From OFTM10 sp964344055 (GTDB lineage: Bacteria; Actinomycetota; Acidimicrobiia; Acidimicrobiales; Aldehydirespiratoraceae): a stretch of 64,000 nucleotides of DNA. The stretch lies in the NCBI GenBank assembly GCA_964344055.1, contig CAYFLT010000005.1, positions 1-64,000 on the forward strand. The letters are read 5' to 3'. Below are positions 51,427 to 61,695 of this stretch, one piece after another. The translations under genes and the position numbers were made by a program. How positions within the stretch are numbered: position 1 is the stretch's first letter; every line of letters begins with the position of its first letter. The notes beneath the pieces were generated by a model, which was not told the origin of the DNA, did no database searches, and worked only from the letters and a program-made list of their open reading frames with translations.

Positions 51427-52647
51427 ATGGGCGAGATCAATGCCACGAGGCTCCTGGACGACTTGACGACGCTTCGCAGCTTCGGTGCGACGGGCACCGG
51501 CGTGGTCCGGCCGACATTCTCCGACACCGACATGGCGGCGCGGCGCTGGTTGTCGCAACGAATGCGCGACGCCGCGTTGGATGCCGTGATCGACGGTGCC
51601 GGCAATGTCGTCGGCCGGTCGCAACAGTCGGGGCCTGTGCTCGTGCTCGGCTCTCACTCCGACACCCAACCGACCGGAGGCTGGCTCGACGGCGCACTCG
51701 GGGTCATCTATGCGCTCGAGGTCGCCCGCAGTCTGGCGGACGACCCCTCGACCCGCGACCTCGCCGTGGACGTCGTGGCCTGGTCGGACGAGGAGGGGAC
51801 CTACACCAGCTGCCTGGGGAGTCGCTCCTACGTCGGCGATCTCGGCGACCAGGATCTCCAGCACACCAATGCCGACGGTGAGACCGCGGCGGAAGCGCTC
51901 GACCGGGTTGGTCTGGCCTCGACCGCGGCGGAGCGTCTCGACCCCCGTCGGCACATCGGCTATCTCGAAGCCCACATCGAGCAGGGCCCACATCTCGAGG
52001 ACCGTGGCCTTCGTCTCGGAGTGGTGACCTCGATCGTCGGGATCCGCTCGATGGAGGTCCGGGTCACCGGCGAGCAGAACCACGCCGGGACGACCCCGAT
52101 GGATCGCCGAAAGGACGCCGGCGTCGGGCTCTTCGCCTTCGGCAGCCGGATCCACGAGCGGCTCGGTGCGCTGGCTGGACGCGACACCGTGTGGACCATC
52201 GGCAACGCTCGCCTGGTTCCCGGCGCCGAGAGCATCGTGCCGGGCTCGGCTCGACTCATGCTGCAGTTCCGCGATCCCTCTGACGAGATCCTCGACCGAT
52301 TCGAGATGGCGGCGCGGGAGTTGGCGGTGGAGCTGACGGCCTCGGGGCCGGTCACGGTCACCGCCGAGCGTCATCGGGAGCCGATTCCACCAACCGCCAT
52401 GGACCCAGACCTCCGAGCGCACCTCCGCGATGCGTCCGAGTCGCGGCTACCGGGAGGGTGGATGGAGATGCCGAGCGCGGCCGGTCATGATCCGATGGTG
52501 CTCTCGCATCACCTGCCCTGCGGGATGCTGTTCATCCCGAGCATCGGCGGCATCAGCCACGATTTCGCCGAGGACAGCCACACCGACGACATCGTCCTCG
52601 GCTGTCTGGTGCTCGCCGACGCCGCTGTCTCGATCCTTCGCTCCTGA
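51427..52647 (+). CDS. M20 family amidase (allantoate amidohydrolase / N-carbamoyl-amino acid hydrolase type)
   Basis: 406 aa. Metal ligands in G-S-H-S-D-T-Q (H77, D79), G-W-L-D-G-A (D88) and D-E-E-G (E122/E123); the second lobe has Q-N-H-A-G-T-T-P-M-D, and G-H-D-P is near the C-terminus. This is the pattern of Zn-dependent hydantoinase/carbamoylase family enzymes (AllC, HyuC), which act on ureido compounds. That would fit catabolism of N-rich compounds; the specific substrate is unknown. Confidence 0.87.
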   Translation: MGEINATRLLDDLTTLRSFGATGTGVVRPTFSDTDMAARRWLSQRMRDAALDAVIDGAGNVVGRSQQSGPVLVLGSHSDTQPTGGWLDGALGVIYALEVARSLADDPSTRDLAVDVVAWSDEEGTYTSCLGSRSYVGDLGDQDLQHTNADGETAAEALDRVGLASTAAERLDPRRHIGYLEAHIEQGPHLEDRGLRLGVVTSIVGIRSMEVRVTGEQNHAGTTPMDRRKDAGVGLFAFGSRIHERLGALAGRDTVWTIGNARLVPGAESIVPGSARLMLQFRDPSDEILDRFEMAARELAVELTASGPVTVTAERHREPIPPTAMDPDLRAHLRDASESRLPGGWMEMPSAAGHDPMVLSHHLPCGMLFIPSIGGISHDFAEDSHTDDIVLGCLVLADAAVSILRS

Positions 52648-52667
52648 CCACTAGCGCACCACAACAC

Positions 52668-52724
52668 GAGGAGCTGTCTCACATGAGGAGCTGTCTCACA
52701 TGAGGAGCTGTCTCACATGAGGAG
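52668..52724. repeat. Tandem repeat, 17-nt unit, three copies plus partial
   Basis: GAGGAGCTGTCTCACAT is repeated exactly at 52668-52684, 52685-52701 and 52702-52718, followed by GAGGAG. On the minus strand each unit contains the last codons and the stop of the TSUP permease gene (CTC-CTC-ATG-TGA), so it is a tandem duplication of a gene 3' end. Confidence 0.9.
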
Positions 52725-53432
52725 GATGCCGAGGCGGACGCTGTAGCCACTCATGACGGTCCAGAAGAGTACGGCGAAAGTCTGTTCTCCGGCTCGCTCG
52801 TTGAGTGTGGAACCCGTCCAGGTGCCGAGCACCATCAGCGGCACTGCAGCCAGTGCGAGCAGTACTGACGACCGTCCGAGCAGCTCGGCCTCCGCGAAGA
52901 TCGCGGTCTTGGTGGCGTCGCCGGCGAACGAGGCCAACGAAGCAGCGCCGACGAAGTGACGACGGTCGAGGTCGAGGTTCCGAATCGCCACGCCCTTGAG
53001 CGGACCGGAGGTGCCCGAGAAGCCACTCGACGCTCCGGAGACAAAGGCGAGGAACGGCGCCAGCCCCGACCGGACGCGGCCCAGATCGAGCCGCTCGGCA
53101 AGGACCGATGCGATGAACATCCCCACGACGCCGATGGTGACGGCGTAGGCGGGTGCGTTCACCAGCAGTGTCGAGCCCAGGGCAGCGCCGATGACGATCA
53201 GGACCACGATTCCCGCTGCCGCGCGGAACGGCAGCGTCCGTCGGTAGGCGACGATCTTGAGCACGTTGTTGCTCGCGAGCAACAGGGCGGCCAGCGCGAC
53301 GCCCTCCTTCGAGCCGAGAAAGAGGGCGAGGGTCGGCACGAGCACCAGCGAGCCCCCGAGCCCGGCCGAAGCCGAGACCGTGAACGAGATGTAGACGAGG
53401 ACCAGCACGCCGGCGGCGGCCAAGAGTTCCAC
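52713..53432 (-). CDS. TSUP (TauE/SafE) family permease
   Basis: 239 aa, about seven or eight TM segments. Characteristic: S-A-S-A-G-L-G-G-S-L-V-L-V-P, S-G-F-S-G-T-S-G-P-L, which is the second half of the duplicated TSUP fold. Family members export or import sulfite, sulfoacetate or other organic anions. GTG at 53430-53432 was chosen because the in-frame upstream part is antisense to the propeller protein gene. It fits with the CstB-like enzyme, which produces sulfite. Confidence 0.82.
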   Translation of the reverse strand: MELLAAAGVLVLVYISFTVSASAGLGGSLVLVPTLALFLGSKEGVALAALLLASNNVLKIVAYRRTLPFRAAAGIVVLIVIGAALGSTLLVNAPAYAVTIGVVGMFIASVLAERLDLGRVRSGLAPFLAFVSGASSGFSGTSGPLKGVAIRNLDLDRRHFVGAASLASFAGDATKTAIFAEAELLGRSSVLLALAAVPLMVLGTWTGSTLNERAGEQTFAVLFWTVMSGYSVRLGILLM

Positions 53433-53475
53433 TGGTTGTCCTGTGATCGGGGGCTCGGGTTCCAGTCTGCCGAGC

Positions 53476-56400
53476 TCAGGCCCCCACGACATCCACGCCG
53501 AGGCTGCCCAACTGCTCGTTGTAGGCGGCCAGATCGGCATCCAGCACTGCTGCCAGGGCAGCGAGTTGTTCGTCGGCCTGGCCGGCGAGCTTCGCGTACA
53601 CCTCGTGGGACTGCTTCGTCGGACGGGCATCGGCACTCGACACCACCGGCGCCAGGGCGCCCAGCTTCTCGAAGAGCTTCTCGCGGTAGTTGAGCGTGTC
53701 ACCCGGAGAGGTGAACTCCTTTTGGACCAACTCGTCTTCGATTGCGTCGAGCTTCTCGATCAGGCCGTCGCCGGCGGTGATCGCATCGGCGGCCGAGTCG
53801 TCGCCGTCGAGCCGTGACTTCACGTCATTGATCCGCTTCCGCAGGGCCCGACAGCTGTTGACCCCCTCGGCCATCGTCGAGAGCTTGTCCCGGATGGCCA
53901 TGAGCAGGTCGAACTGCTCCTGGAGATCCTCGTCGCTGGTGGTGACCCGCGGATCCTTCACCAGGCGGAAGGTCTGGTCCATCGACCAGTCGCCGACCGA
54001 CAGGCGAGCGGTGTACTCGCCCGGCATCGCCAGGGGACCGCTCGGCCGGCCGTGGAACTCGGTGTCGACCATCTTCACCCCGTCGGGGTGGGTCATCGGC
54101 CACTGGAACTCGTTCATCCCGGCGTTGGCGGTGATGTAGAGCCCGACCCGATCCTCCTTCTCTTCGGGAATGTCGCTCGAGAAGCTGTCGACCTGGTTGC
54201 CGTTGCTGTCGAGAATGGTGAGGGTGGCGGGCCCCTCCGGTCCGTCGCCGAGGTAGTAGGTGATTCGGACGCCACGGGCGAGGTCCTCGCCTGCATCGAT
54301 CACCCGCTTGGTCTTGTGGCCGGTCTCGGCCTCCTCGACGTAGAACGTGGCGTTCTGGCCGATGGTGACGTGGTAGTTCTTGCCACCCGGAGAGCCCCAG
54401 AACGCCGCGAACAGGTGGTCGGGAGCCCGGACGGCATCCCGTGGCTTGAGGAGATGGTTCGTCGCCCCGAGCAGGTCGTCCTGCATCTGGTGGAGCTGGG
54501 TGAGGTCGTCGAGGATCCAGAACGACCGCCCGTGGGTGGCCACCACCATGTCGGTGTCCTTCACCACGAGGTCGTACACCGGCGTGACCGGCAGATTGCC
54601 CTGCAGTGACTGCCAGTTGTCGCCGCCGTCGAACGAGCCGTAGAGGCCGAGCTCGGTACCGAGATAGAGCAGACCCTCGCGGCTCGGGTCCTCCCGGATC
54701 ACCCGGCAGAAGTCGTCATCGGGCAGGCCGTTGGTGATGCGGGTCCAGGACTCGCCGAGGTCCGTGGTCTTGTAGACGTGGGGCCCGTAGTCACCCATCT
54801 TGTGACGGGCGACGGTCATGTAGACGGTGCCCTCGTTGTGGGGCGACTCGGCCAGCATCGTGACCTGGGAGAACTTCGGCAGGTCCGGGGGTGTGACGTT
54901 CTTCCACTCGCCGCCACCGTCGTGGGTGACGTGGACCAGCCCGTCGTCGGAGCCGGCCATCAACACGCCGTCCTTGTGGGCCGACACCATCAACGAGAAC
55001 ACAGTGGCGTACATCTCGGCGCCCGCGGTGTCCATGGTGAGCGGCCCCGACACCCCCATCGTGTCGGGATCTGCGTAGGTGAGATCGTCGCTGATGGCCT
55101 CCCAGCTGTGGCCCTCGTCGGTCGACTTGAAGACCTTGTTGCCGGCCGCGTAGAGCACGCCCGTGTCGTGGGGCGAGAACATGATCGGGTAGGTCCACTG
55201 GAAGCGAACCTCGGCCGTGTTGCCATCGTGGTAGGCCTCGGGCCACACGCTCACGAGTTGGATCTGCTTGGTGCGATGGTCGTAGCGCTGGAGGGCGTCG
55301 CCGCCGCCCGGTGAGCTGCCGATCGCGCCGACGTAGACGATGTTCGGATCGTCGGGCTTGGGCGCGACGTAGCCGCTCTCGGCGGTACCGGGCGGGTAGC
55401 AGTCGGCCCAGTTGATGGCGCCCAGTCCTGTGTGGCTCGGGACCGCGATGGAGGAGTTGTCCTGCTGGGATCCGTACACCAGATACGGGTACTGGTCGTC
55501 GGTGGCCACGTGGTAGAACTGCGCCGTCATCTGGTTGTAGATCGACGACCAGGAGTCGCCGGCGTTGAGCGACACCCACGCGCCGCCGTCGTCAGCCCCG
55601 ATCATGCGATCGGGATTGGCGGGATCGATCCAGAGGTCGTGGTTGTCGCCGTGGGGCGTGTGGAACTCCTCGAATTCCTTTCCGCCATCGATCGACTTCC
55701 ACGCCTTCATGTCGAGCACGTACACCGTGTTGGCGTCGGTCGGGTGGGCGACGACGTGCATGTAGTACCAGGGCCGCCAGGCGAGGTCGGGGCGCGACGA
55801 CACCTTGGTCCAGGTGTCGCCGTAGTCCTCGGTGCGGTACAGGCCGCGCTTGCGGCCCTCGGCTTCGATGAGCGCCCAGACCCGCCCGGATTGGGCGGGG
55901 GAGACGGCCACACCCATCTTGCCGAGGGTGCCTTCGGGGAGTCCCTCGTTGCGGGAGATGTCGTCCCAGGTGTCGCCGCCGTCACGGGAACGCCAGATGC
56001 CGCAGTCAGGGCCTCCGGAGTCCATGGACCAGAAGGTGCGGCGGGCCTGCCAGATGGTGGCGAACACCATGCGCGGATTCTCGGGATCGAGCGACACGTC
56101 GATGGCGCCGGCACCCTCGCTGACGTGGAGGATGAGTTCCCAGGTCTCCCCACCGTCGGTGGAGCGGTAGAGGCCCCGGTCGGGGTTGTCCTTGGACATG
56201 TGGCCGAGTGCAGCCACGTAGACGGTGTCGGGGTCGGTCGGGTGGACGGCGATCTCACCGATGTGGCGGCTTTCCGGGAGCCCCATGTGCTTCCAATTGC
56301 GGCCGGCGTCGGTCGACTTGTAGACGCCGTCGCCGTGGCTCACGTCGATCCGGATCGTCGCCTCGCCCATGCCGGCATAGATCACATTCGGGTCCGAGGG

Positions 56401-56628
56401 CGCCACCTGGAGCGCGCCGACCGATGACGTCTTCAGTTGACCGTCCGAGACGCATTCCCAGTAGGTGCCGGCGTCCTCGGTCTTCCAGATGCCGCCGGCG
56501 CACGCGCCGAAGTAGAAGGTGGTCTGGTGTTCGGGGTCACCGGCCACCGCCACGACCCGGCCGCCGCGGGTCGGACCGATGCAGCGATAGCGGACCTGGC
56601 TGAGGAATTTGGGGTCGACGGTGGCCAT
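53476..56628 (-). CDS. Large BNR/VPS10-type (sortilin-like) beta-propeller protein
   Basis: 1050 aa. Many Asp-box/BNR-like repeats with the S/T-x-D-x-G-x-x-W pattern: S-T-D-A-G-R-N-W, S-T-D-G-G-E-T-W, S-R-D-G-G-D-T-W, T-E-D-Y-G-D-T-W, S-T-D-E-G-H-S-W, T-T-D-L-G-E-S-W. These form one or two propellers over about residues 1-700, the layout of the VPS10/sortilin and photosystem-stability-like repeats. The C-terminal ~300 residues (Asp/Glu-rich, helical) are typical of the 1000-aa family. There is no signal peptide, unlike most secreted members, so localisation is unclear. Start ATG 56626-56628. Confidence 0.82.
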   Translation of the reverse strand: MATVDPKFLSQVRYRCIGPTRGGRVVAVAGDPEHQTTFYFGACAGGIWKTEDAGTYWECVSDGQLKTSSVGALQVAPSDPNVIYAGMGEATIRIDVSHGDGVYKSTDAGRNWKHMGLPESRHIGEIAVHPTDPDTVYVAALGHMSKDNPDRGLYRSTDGGETWELILHVSEGAGAIDVSLDPENPRMVFATIWQARRTFWSMDSGGPDCGIWRSRDGGDTWDDISRNEGLPEGTLGKMGVAVSPAQSGRVWALIEAEGRKRGLYRTEDYGDTWTKVSSRPDLAWRPWYYMHVVAHPTDANTVYVLDMKAWKSIDGGKEFEEFHTPHGDNHDLWIDPANPDRMIGADDGGAWVSLNAGDSWSSIYNQMTAQFYHVATDDQYPYLVYGSQQDNSSIAVPSHTGLGAINWADCYPPGTAESGYVAPKPDDPNIVYVGAIGSSPGGGDALQRYDHRTKQIQLVSVWPEAYHDGNTAEVRFQWTYPIMFSPHDTGVLYAAGNKVFKSTDEGHSWEAISDDLTYADPDTMGVSGPLTMDTAGAEMYATVFSLMVSAHKDGVLMAGSDDGLVHVTHDGGGEWKNVTPPDLPKFSQVTMLAESPHNEGTVYMTVARHKMGDYGPHVYKTTDLGESWTRITNGLPDDDFCRVIREDPSREGLLYLGTELGLYGSFDGGDNWQSLQGNLPVTPVYDLVVKDTDMVVATHGRSFWILDDLTQLHQMQDDLLGATNHLLKPRDAVRAPDHLFAAFWGSPGGKNYHVTIGQNATFYVEEAETGHKTKRVIDAGEDLARGVRITYYLGDGPEGPATLTILDSNGNQVDSFSSDIPEEKEDRVGLYITANAGMNEFQWPMTHPDGVKMVDTEFHGRPSGPLAMPGEYTARLSVGDWSMDQTFRLVKDPRVTTSDEDLQEQFDLLMAIRDKLSTMAEGVNSCRALRKRINDVKSRLDGDDSAADAITAGDGLIEKLDAIEDELVQKEFTSPGDTLNYREKLFEKLGALAPVVSSADARPTKQSHEVYAKLAGQADEQLAALAAVLDADLAAYNEQLGSLGVDVVGA

Positions 56629-56699
56629 GGCGGGACCTTCCAGCTCGGGATTCGGACGGATCCTGGAACTTACGTCCGGGCCGCCGCAAGGTCCATTCG

Positions 56700-57731
56700 T
56701 CAGCGGGGAGTGACCTGCTCGACACTCCAGACCGACACGGGCTCGGCGAAGCCCTTGAGGGATCGCTTGCCGCTCGGATGGGCGACGAGGCCGGAGTGGT
56801 CCAGCGTCGACAGATCGGTCAGTACTTCGCCGGGGATTGCCTCGCCGGCGAGTCGGGCGGCGAGGTTCACCACTGGGCCGTAGTAGTCGCCCAGTCGGAA
56901 CAGGATGTCGCCGGCGCTCACCCCGCCCCGTGGTGCAACCGACGGATCGTCGCCGATGCCGTCGATGAGTTCCAGTGCGATCGCCGCCACCGTGGCGGCG
57001 TCGCCGGCCACGAGCATGACTTCGTCGCCGATGCTCTTCACCACCCGTCCGCCGTGGTGTTGGGCGGTTTCGAACGCAGTTCGTTCGAACGACTCGATCG
57101 CCGCGATGAGCTCGGCCGGCGACACCCGCGCGGAGAAGCTGGTGAAGCCGACCAGATCGACGAAGCCCACCGCGGCCTTGACGACCTCCGGTGCGATCAC
57201 GTCGGACTGGGCGTGGCGCTGGCGGCGCACGGCGGTCCACATGTGGTGGCGGAACACAGTGGGCAGGTTCTCGCCGAGCGTCAATGCGAGTCCGGAGGCG
57301 AGAGAATTCTGGTCGGCGAGCTCGATGAGATCGTCGGGGAGATCCCCCCGGCCTTCGATGTCTTGGACGTAGGCCGCCACCGCAGCCTCCGCGAGGCGAG
57401 ACATCAGCGTGCCCGTCACTCGGAGGAGTTGAGGACCGACCTCGTCGATGATGCCGGTCGGGTCGTTGCCCACCAGGTTCACGAGGTCGACATCGGCTTC
57501 GCCGAAGCCGGCGAGTCCGCTCACCTTCAGCCCGAGCTGGTCGTAGATCGCCGAGATCTCGCCGGCGGCGACGCCGGTCCGTTCCGAGAGTTCGTCGAGC
57601 CCGAGGGAGAGATCGCGACTCAGCTGGAGATCGCCGGCGAGGCCGATGAGATCACCGTCGTCCTTGTCGGCCGTCTGCTCCACGGTCGCCCCGAGGTCGA
57701 TCAGATGGGCGACGAGCTCGGGATCAGGCAT
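56700..57731 (-). CDS. Class III adenylate cyclase with Rv1264-like N-terminus
   Basis: 343 aa. The catalytic domain (about 185-343) has G-F-V-D-L-V-G-F-T (D192, first metal), K232-S-I-G-D236 (second metal and substrate Lys) and Y-G-P-V-V-N-L-A-A-R. The N-terminal ~170 residues (L-S-L-G-L-D-E-L-S-E-R-T-G) resemble the regulatory domain of the pH-sensing mycobacterial cyclase Rv1264. It would make cAMP. It is upstream of the propeller protein gene and downstream of the ABC-2 permease gene (1-nt gap), all minus strand. Confidence 0.85.
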   Translation of the reverse strand: MPDPELVAHLIDLGATVEQTADKDDGDLIGLAGDLQLSRDLSLGLDELSERTGVAAGEISAIYDQLGLKVSGLAGFGEADVDLVNLVGNDPTGIIDEVGPQLLRVTGTLMSRLAEAAVAAYVQDIEGRGDLPDDLIELADQNSLASGLALTLGENLPTVFRHHMWTAVRRQRHAQSDVIAPEVVKAAVGFVDLVGFTSFSARVSPAELIAAIESFERTAFETAQHHGGRVVKSIGDEVMLVAGDAATVAAIALELIDGIGDDPSVAPRGGVSAGDILFRLGDYYGPVVNLAARLAGEAIPGEVLTDLSTLDHSGLVAHPSGKRSLKGFAEPVSVWSVEQVTPR

Positions 57732-57732
57732 G

Positions 57733-58557
57733 TCACTTGAGTAGCAGATCCTCGATCCGCCGCGCCGCGACGGCGATCCCCACCACCGAGATCCCGATGA
57801 GCACGCCGGCGTGGGCGAACAGCGACATCGACCATTCCCCGAGGTTGGCCGCCCGGACGAGCGCCACTCCGTGGTACAGCGGGCTGAGCTGCACCACCCA
57901 CGCCCAGTCGCCGTAGGACGACAGGGGGTAGAAGGTGGCGGAGAACAGGAACAGCGGCAGAGACACGGCGGGCACGTACTCGAAGTCGGCCCAGGTGCGC
58001 ATATAGGTGGTGCAGGCCATCCCCACGGAGGCGAACGCGAAGCCGATCAGGACGCACGCGGGGATCGACATCACGATCCATGCGGACTGGACCATTCCCA
58101 TTGCGGCCATCGTGACGAGGAAGGCGGTCGAGTAGAGCAAGCCGCGGATGACTGCGAAGCTGATCTCGCCCACGGCGACGTCACCGGCCGAGAGCGGAGT
58201 GGCGAGCAGCGAGTCGTAGAGGCGGGCGGCCTTCCACTTGTGGAAGATGTTCATCGTCGAGTCGTAGACCGCGCCGTTCATGGCGGCCGCTGCCATCAGG
58301 CCGGGCGCCACGAACTCGGCGTACGGGACGAGACGGTCGCCGACTTCCACGTCGCCCACCAGCGCACTGAGCCCGACCCTGATCGACATCAGGTAGAAGA
58401 GCGGTTCGAAGAAGCCGCTGAAGATCACCATCCAGCTTCGCCGGTAGACCATCGTGCTTCGTTCGAGCAGTCGTTGGGGTCGACGGATGTCGAACAGGAC
58501 AGCGGGCAGAATCCGGGCGAGGGTGCCGCCGGAGAAGGATCGTTCCACGGCGGTCAT
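57733..58557 (-). CDS. ABC-2 type transporter permease
   Basis: 274 aa with six predicted TM segments. N-terminal R-R-S-W-M-V-I-F-S-G-F-F-E-P-L-F-Y-L-M-S-I, then N-I-F-H-K-W-K-A-A-R-L-Y-D-S-L-L-A-T-P-L, the NodJ-type elbow. Its start overlaps the stop of the next permease gene by four bases. It forms an exporter with the other permease and the ATPase at 59373. Confidence 0.85.
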   Translation of the reverse strand: MTAVERSFSGGTLARILPAVLFDIRRPQRLLERSTMVYRRSWMVIFSGFFEPLFYLMSIRVGLSALVGDVEVGDRLVPYAEFVAPGLMAAAAMNGAVYDSTMNIFHKWKAARLYDSLLATPLSAGDVAVGEISFAVIRGLLYSTAFLVTMAAMGMVQSAWIVMSIPACVLIGFAFASVGMACTTYMRTWADFEYVPAVSLPLFLFSATFYPLSSYGDWAWVVQLSPLYHGVALVRAANLGEWSMSLFAHAGVLIGISVVGIAVAARRIEDLLLK

Positions 58558-59336
58558 GACCGGAGCCTCTTGCCGCAGGCCCGCACACACAGGGCCCAGC
58601 CGCCCACGATGAACACCCCCAGAGCGGCGATGTGACCGGCCGCGTCCGCTCCGTCGAGCCCGCCCAGCACCCAGCCCCGGCACAACTCGACGCCGTGCCA
58701 CAGCGGGGTGATCCGAGCGACCGGTTCGATGGCATCGGGAAGCTGGGACACCGGAAAGAACGCCCCGCCGAAGAGGAACATCGGCATGATGACGAAACGA
58801 AGGATTGCGGGGAAGGAGTGATCCTTGAGCCGTGATGCCGTCCAGGCCGCGATCGGCATGCCGATCGCCAGAGCGGTCAGCACCGCCCCGAGGATCCCGG
58901 GGATCAAGCCCCAGCTCCGGGTGTCGTCGAAGAGGGCGAGAACGATCGCCACGCCTATCGCGCCCACACCGGCCCGGAATCCGTAGCGGATGGCGAAGCC
59001 GGTGGCGACGTCACGGGGCTCGATCGGCGTCGCGATCATCGCTCGGTACGCGTTGGACCACTGGAATCCGTCCGCGGTGGACCACAGGGCTTCCTGGCCG
59101 GCGGTGAACATCGCAGTGGTGGCGAGAAGCGCCGTGGCGTAGAAGGCGAAGTAGGAGGTGCCGCCCAGGAGCTCGGCCGAACCCGAGCCTCGGTCGACCA
59201 GTCCGCCGACGCCGAGGCCGAAGCCGAGGAGATACAGCATGGGCTGTCCGAACGCCGCGACGAGGTTGGAGCGCCAGATCCGCTTGTAGAACACCAGGTC
59301 GCGGTAGGCGACCCGAAGCGCGGTCGGCGTGCTCAT
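58554..59336 (-). CDS. ABC-2 type transporter permease
   Basis: 260 aa, six TM segments. N-terminal Y-K-R-I-W-R-S-N-L-V-A-A-F-G-Q-P-M-L-Y-L-L-G-F, then R-A-M-I-A-T-P-I. With the downstream permease and upstream ATPase it resembles NodIJ or DrrAB-type exporters. The exported substrate is unknown. Confidence 0.85.
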   Translation of the reverse strand: MSTPTALRVAYRDLVFYKRIWRSNLVAAFGQPMLYLLGFGLGVGGLVDRGSGSAELLGGTSYFAFYATALLATTAMFTAGQEALWSTADGFQWSNAYRAMIATPIEPRDVATGFAIRYGFRAGVGAIGVAIVLALFDDTRSWGLIPGILGAVLTALAIGMPIAAWTASRLKDHSFPAILRFVIMPMFLFGGAFFPVSQLPDAIEPVARITPLWHGVELCRGWVLGGLDGADAAGHIAALGVFIVGGWALCVRACGKRLRS

Positions 59337-59372
59337 CGCCGGGACCTGATCGATCGGCCGGCGGCGGTCGGC

Positions 59373-60308
<936 letters not shown>

Positions 60309-60340
60309 CCGAGCGACCGTATCGGCCTACCCACCCTCGA

Positions 60341-60391
60341 TAAAACAACCTGGCAGGATTCCGGTGCCTGACACCAAAACCCTGTCAGGTT
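60341..60391 (-). terminator. Intrinsic terminator of serine hydrolase gene
   Basis: On the minus strand AACCTGACAGG ... CCTGCCAGGTT (10 of 11 paired) is followed by GTTTTATC. Stem and U-rich tail sit immediately at the stop of the hydrolase gene. A GGTGCCTGACACC segment lies in the loop. Confidence 0.55.
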
Positions 60392-61677
60392 GCGGCGTGG
60401 ATGGCGGCCTCGATCACGTCGTACAGCTGGCCGGCCAGCTCGTTGCCGAGTTGTGACGTCGCCTCGATCACGAGGTAGGCGCCGTAGCCGTCTTCGAGAT
60501 CGAGCCAGGGGATGCTCCCGTAGGCCCCACCGTCCTGCAGCCGGCCGGAGGGGCGATCGATCCACCACCCGAGGCCATAGCCCGTGTCGGCGTCCCACGC
60601 GTCGCCGCCGTATGCGTCGGCGATGCGGTCACCGTGCATCACCGCGAGCGCATCGGGTGACAGGACCTGGGTGTCGCCGCACATGCCGCCGCGAAGATGC
60701 ATCAGGAGGAGCTTCCCGTAGTCGCCGGTGGTGACGAAGGCCCCGCCCTCCATGTTCGGATTCTGGGTCTCCGCCAACACCGACGGGTTGCTGTCGAAGC
60801 CGTCCGGGTAGGCGAACGCTTCGCCCGAGAGTTGGACGAAGTGGTTGTTGTAACCGAGCGCGTCGAGTCCACACGGCTCCACGTAGATCTCGTCGATCAG
60901 TTCGGCCCAGGTGGATCCCGACGCGAGCTCGGCGACTGCGCCCGCGACCTGCCACTGGGCTCCGCCATACCGGAAGTCGCTGTCCGGAGCGATCACGTCG
61001 GCATCGTCGTCGGTGGTGGTGAAGATCGCTTCGGCGCAGCCCTGGAGCGTTCCGGTGTGGAGGTACTGGCACAGGTACGGCGCATAGGCCGGCTCGGGCA
61101 GCAGGCCGACCAGCCCGGAGCTGTTCGAGACGAGCTGGGCCGGAGTGATGTCGGGATTGGCAGAGCCCCATTCGGCCAGCTCGGAAATGGGGGCATCGAC
61201 ATCCAGCAGTCCATCGTCGTCCAGCGCCATGAGCACCCCCGCGGTGATCATCTTCGAGGAGCTGGCGATCAGGGAGACGCGGTCCTCGCTGAACTCACCC
61301 CAGTGGTCGTGGTAGACGACGCCATCCTCGTGGTGCACGACGATGAAGCCCGCGCCGTTCAGACCCTTGTCCGCGATGAAACTCTCGACCACCGGTGCGA
61401 CCGCCGAGAAGTCGTACTCCCGACCAGCCGGTTCGGACTCCGGCTCGGGTTCGGGCTCCGGTTCGGGTTCGGGTTCCGGTTCCGGCTCGGGTTCGGGCTC
61501 CGGCTCACCGGCCGCGGCGACGTCGTCATCGGTGTCATCGCCGGCTCCGGTCTCGGAGGAGTCGCCGTCGCCTGCATCGGCCCCTGCTGCAGGTTCGGCT
61601 GGGTCGCTCGATCCGCACGAACTCATGAACAGTAGGGCGGCCGCGAGCGCAGGGAGGAGGCGAAATGGAGGAGTCAC
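60385..61677 (-). CDS. Serine hydrolase (class C beta-lactamase-like) lipoprotein with Glu-Pro repeat linker
   Basis: 430 aa. Signal and lipobox F-M-S-S-C (C21), then a Glu/Asp-rich linker and an EP dipeptide repeat (about residues 58-80, nt 61432-61508, hexanucleotide repeat). The catalytic S-x-x-K is S137-S-S-K140, with a Y-G-G at the second motif. It would be a D,D-carboxypeptidase-, esterase- or beta-lactamase-like enzyme on the cell surface. It is on the same strand as the downstream ABC ATPase gene, separated by the terminator hairpin. Confidence 0.85.
   Translation of the reverse strand: MTPPFRLLPALAAALLFMSSCGSSDPAEPAAGADAGDGDSSETGAGDDTDDDVAAAGEPEPEPEPEPEPEPEPEPEPEPESEPAGREYDFSAVAPVVESFIADKGLNGAGFIVVHHEDGVVYHDHWGEFSEDRVSLIASSSKMITAGVLMALDDDGLLDVDAPISELAEWGSANPDITPAQLVSNSSGLVGLLPEPAYAPYLCQYLHTGTLQGCAEAIFTTTDDDADVIAPDSDFRYGGAQWQVAGAVAELASGSTWAELIDEIYVEPCGLDALGYNNHFVQLSGEAFAYPDGFDSNPSVLAETQNPNMEGGAFVTTGDYGKLLLMHLRGGMCGDTQVLSPDALAVMHGDRIADAYGGDAWDADTGYGLGWWIDRPSGRLQDGGAYGSIPWLDLEDGYGAYLVIEATSQLGNELAGQLYDVIEAAIHAAT
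61432..61508. repeat. Hexanucleotide tract encoding Glu-Pro repeat
   Basis: About a dozen copies of GGCTCx/GGTTCx-like hexamers on the plus strand, encoding the Glu-Pro linker of the serine hydrolase on the minus strand. A length-variable site. Confidence 0.7.
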
Positions 61678-61695
61678 GCAAGCCAGTGTTGTCGG

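Noticed and set aside
60363..60375. GGTGCCTGACACC as a widespread REP element
   Set aside because: Only one copy was noticed in the window; it lies in the loop of the terminator hairpin.
61432..61508. Hexamer repeat as a regulatory array
   Set aside because: It lies inside the serine hydrolase coding region and encodes the Glu-Pro linker.
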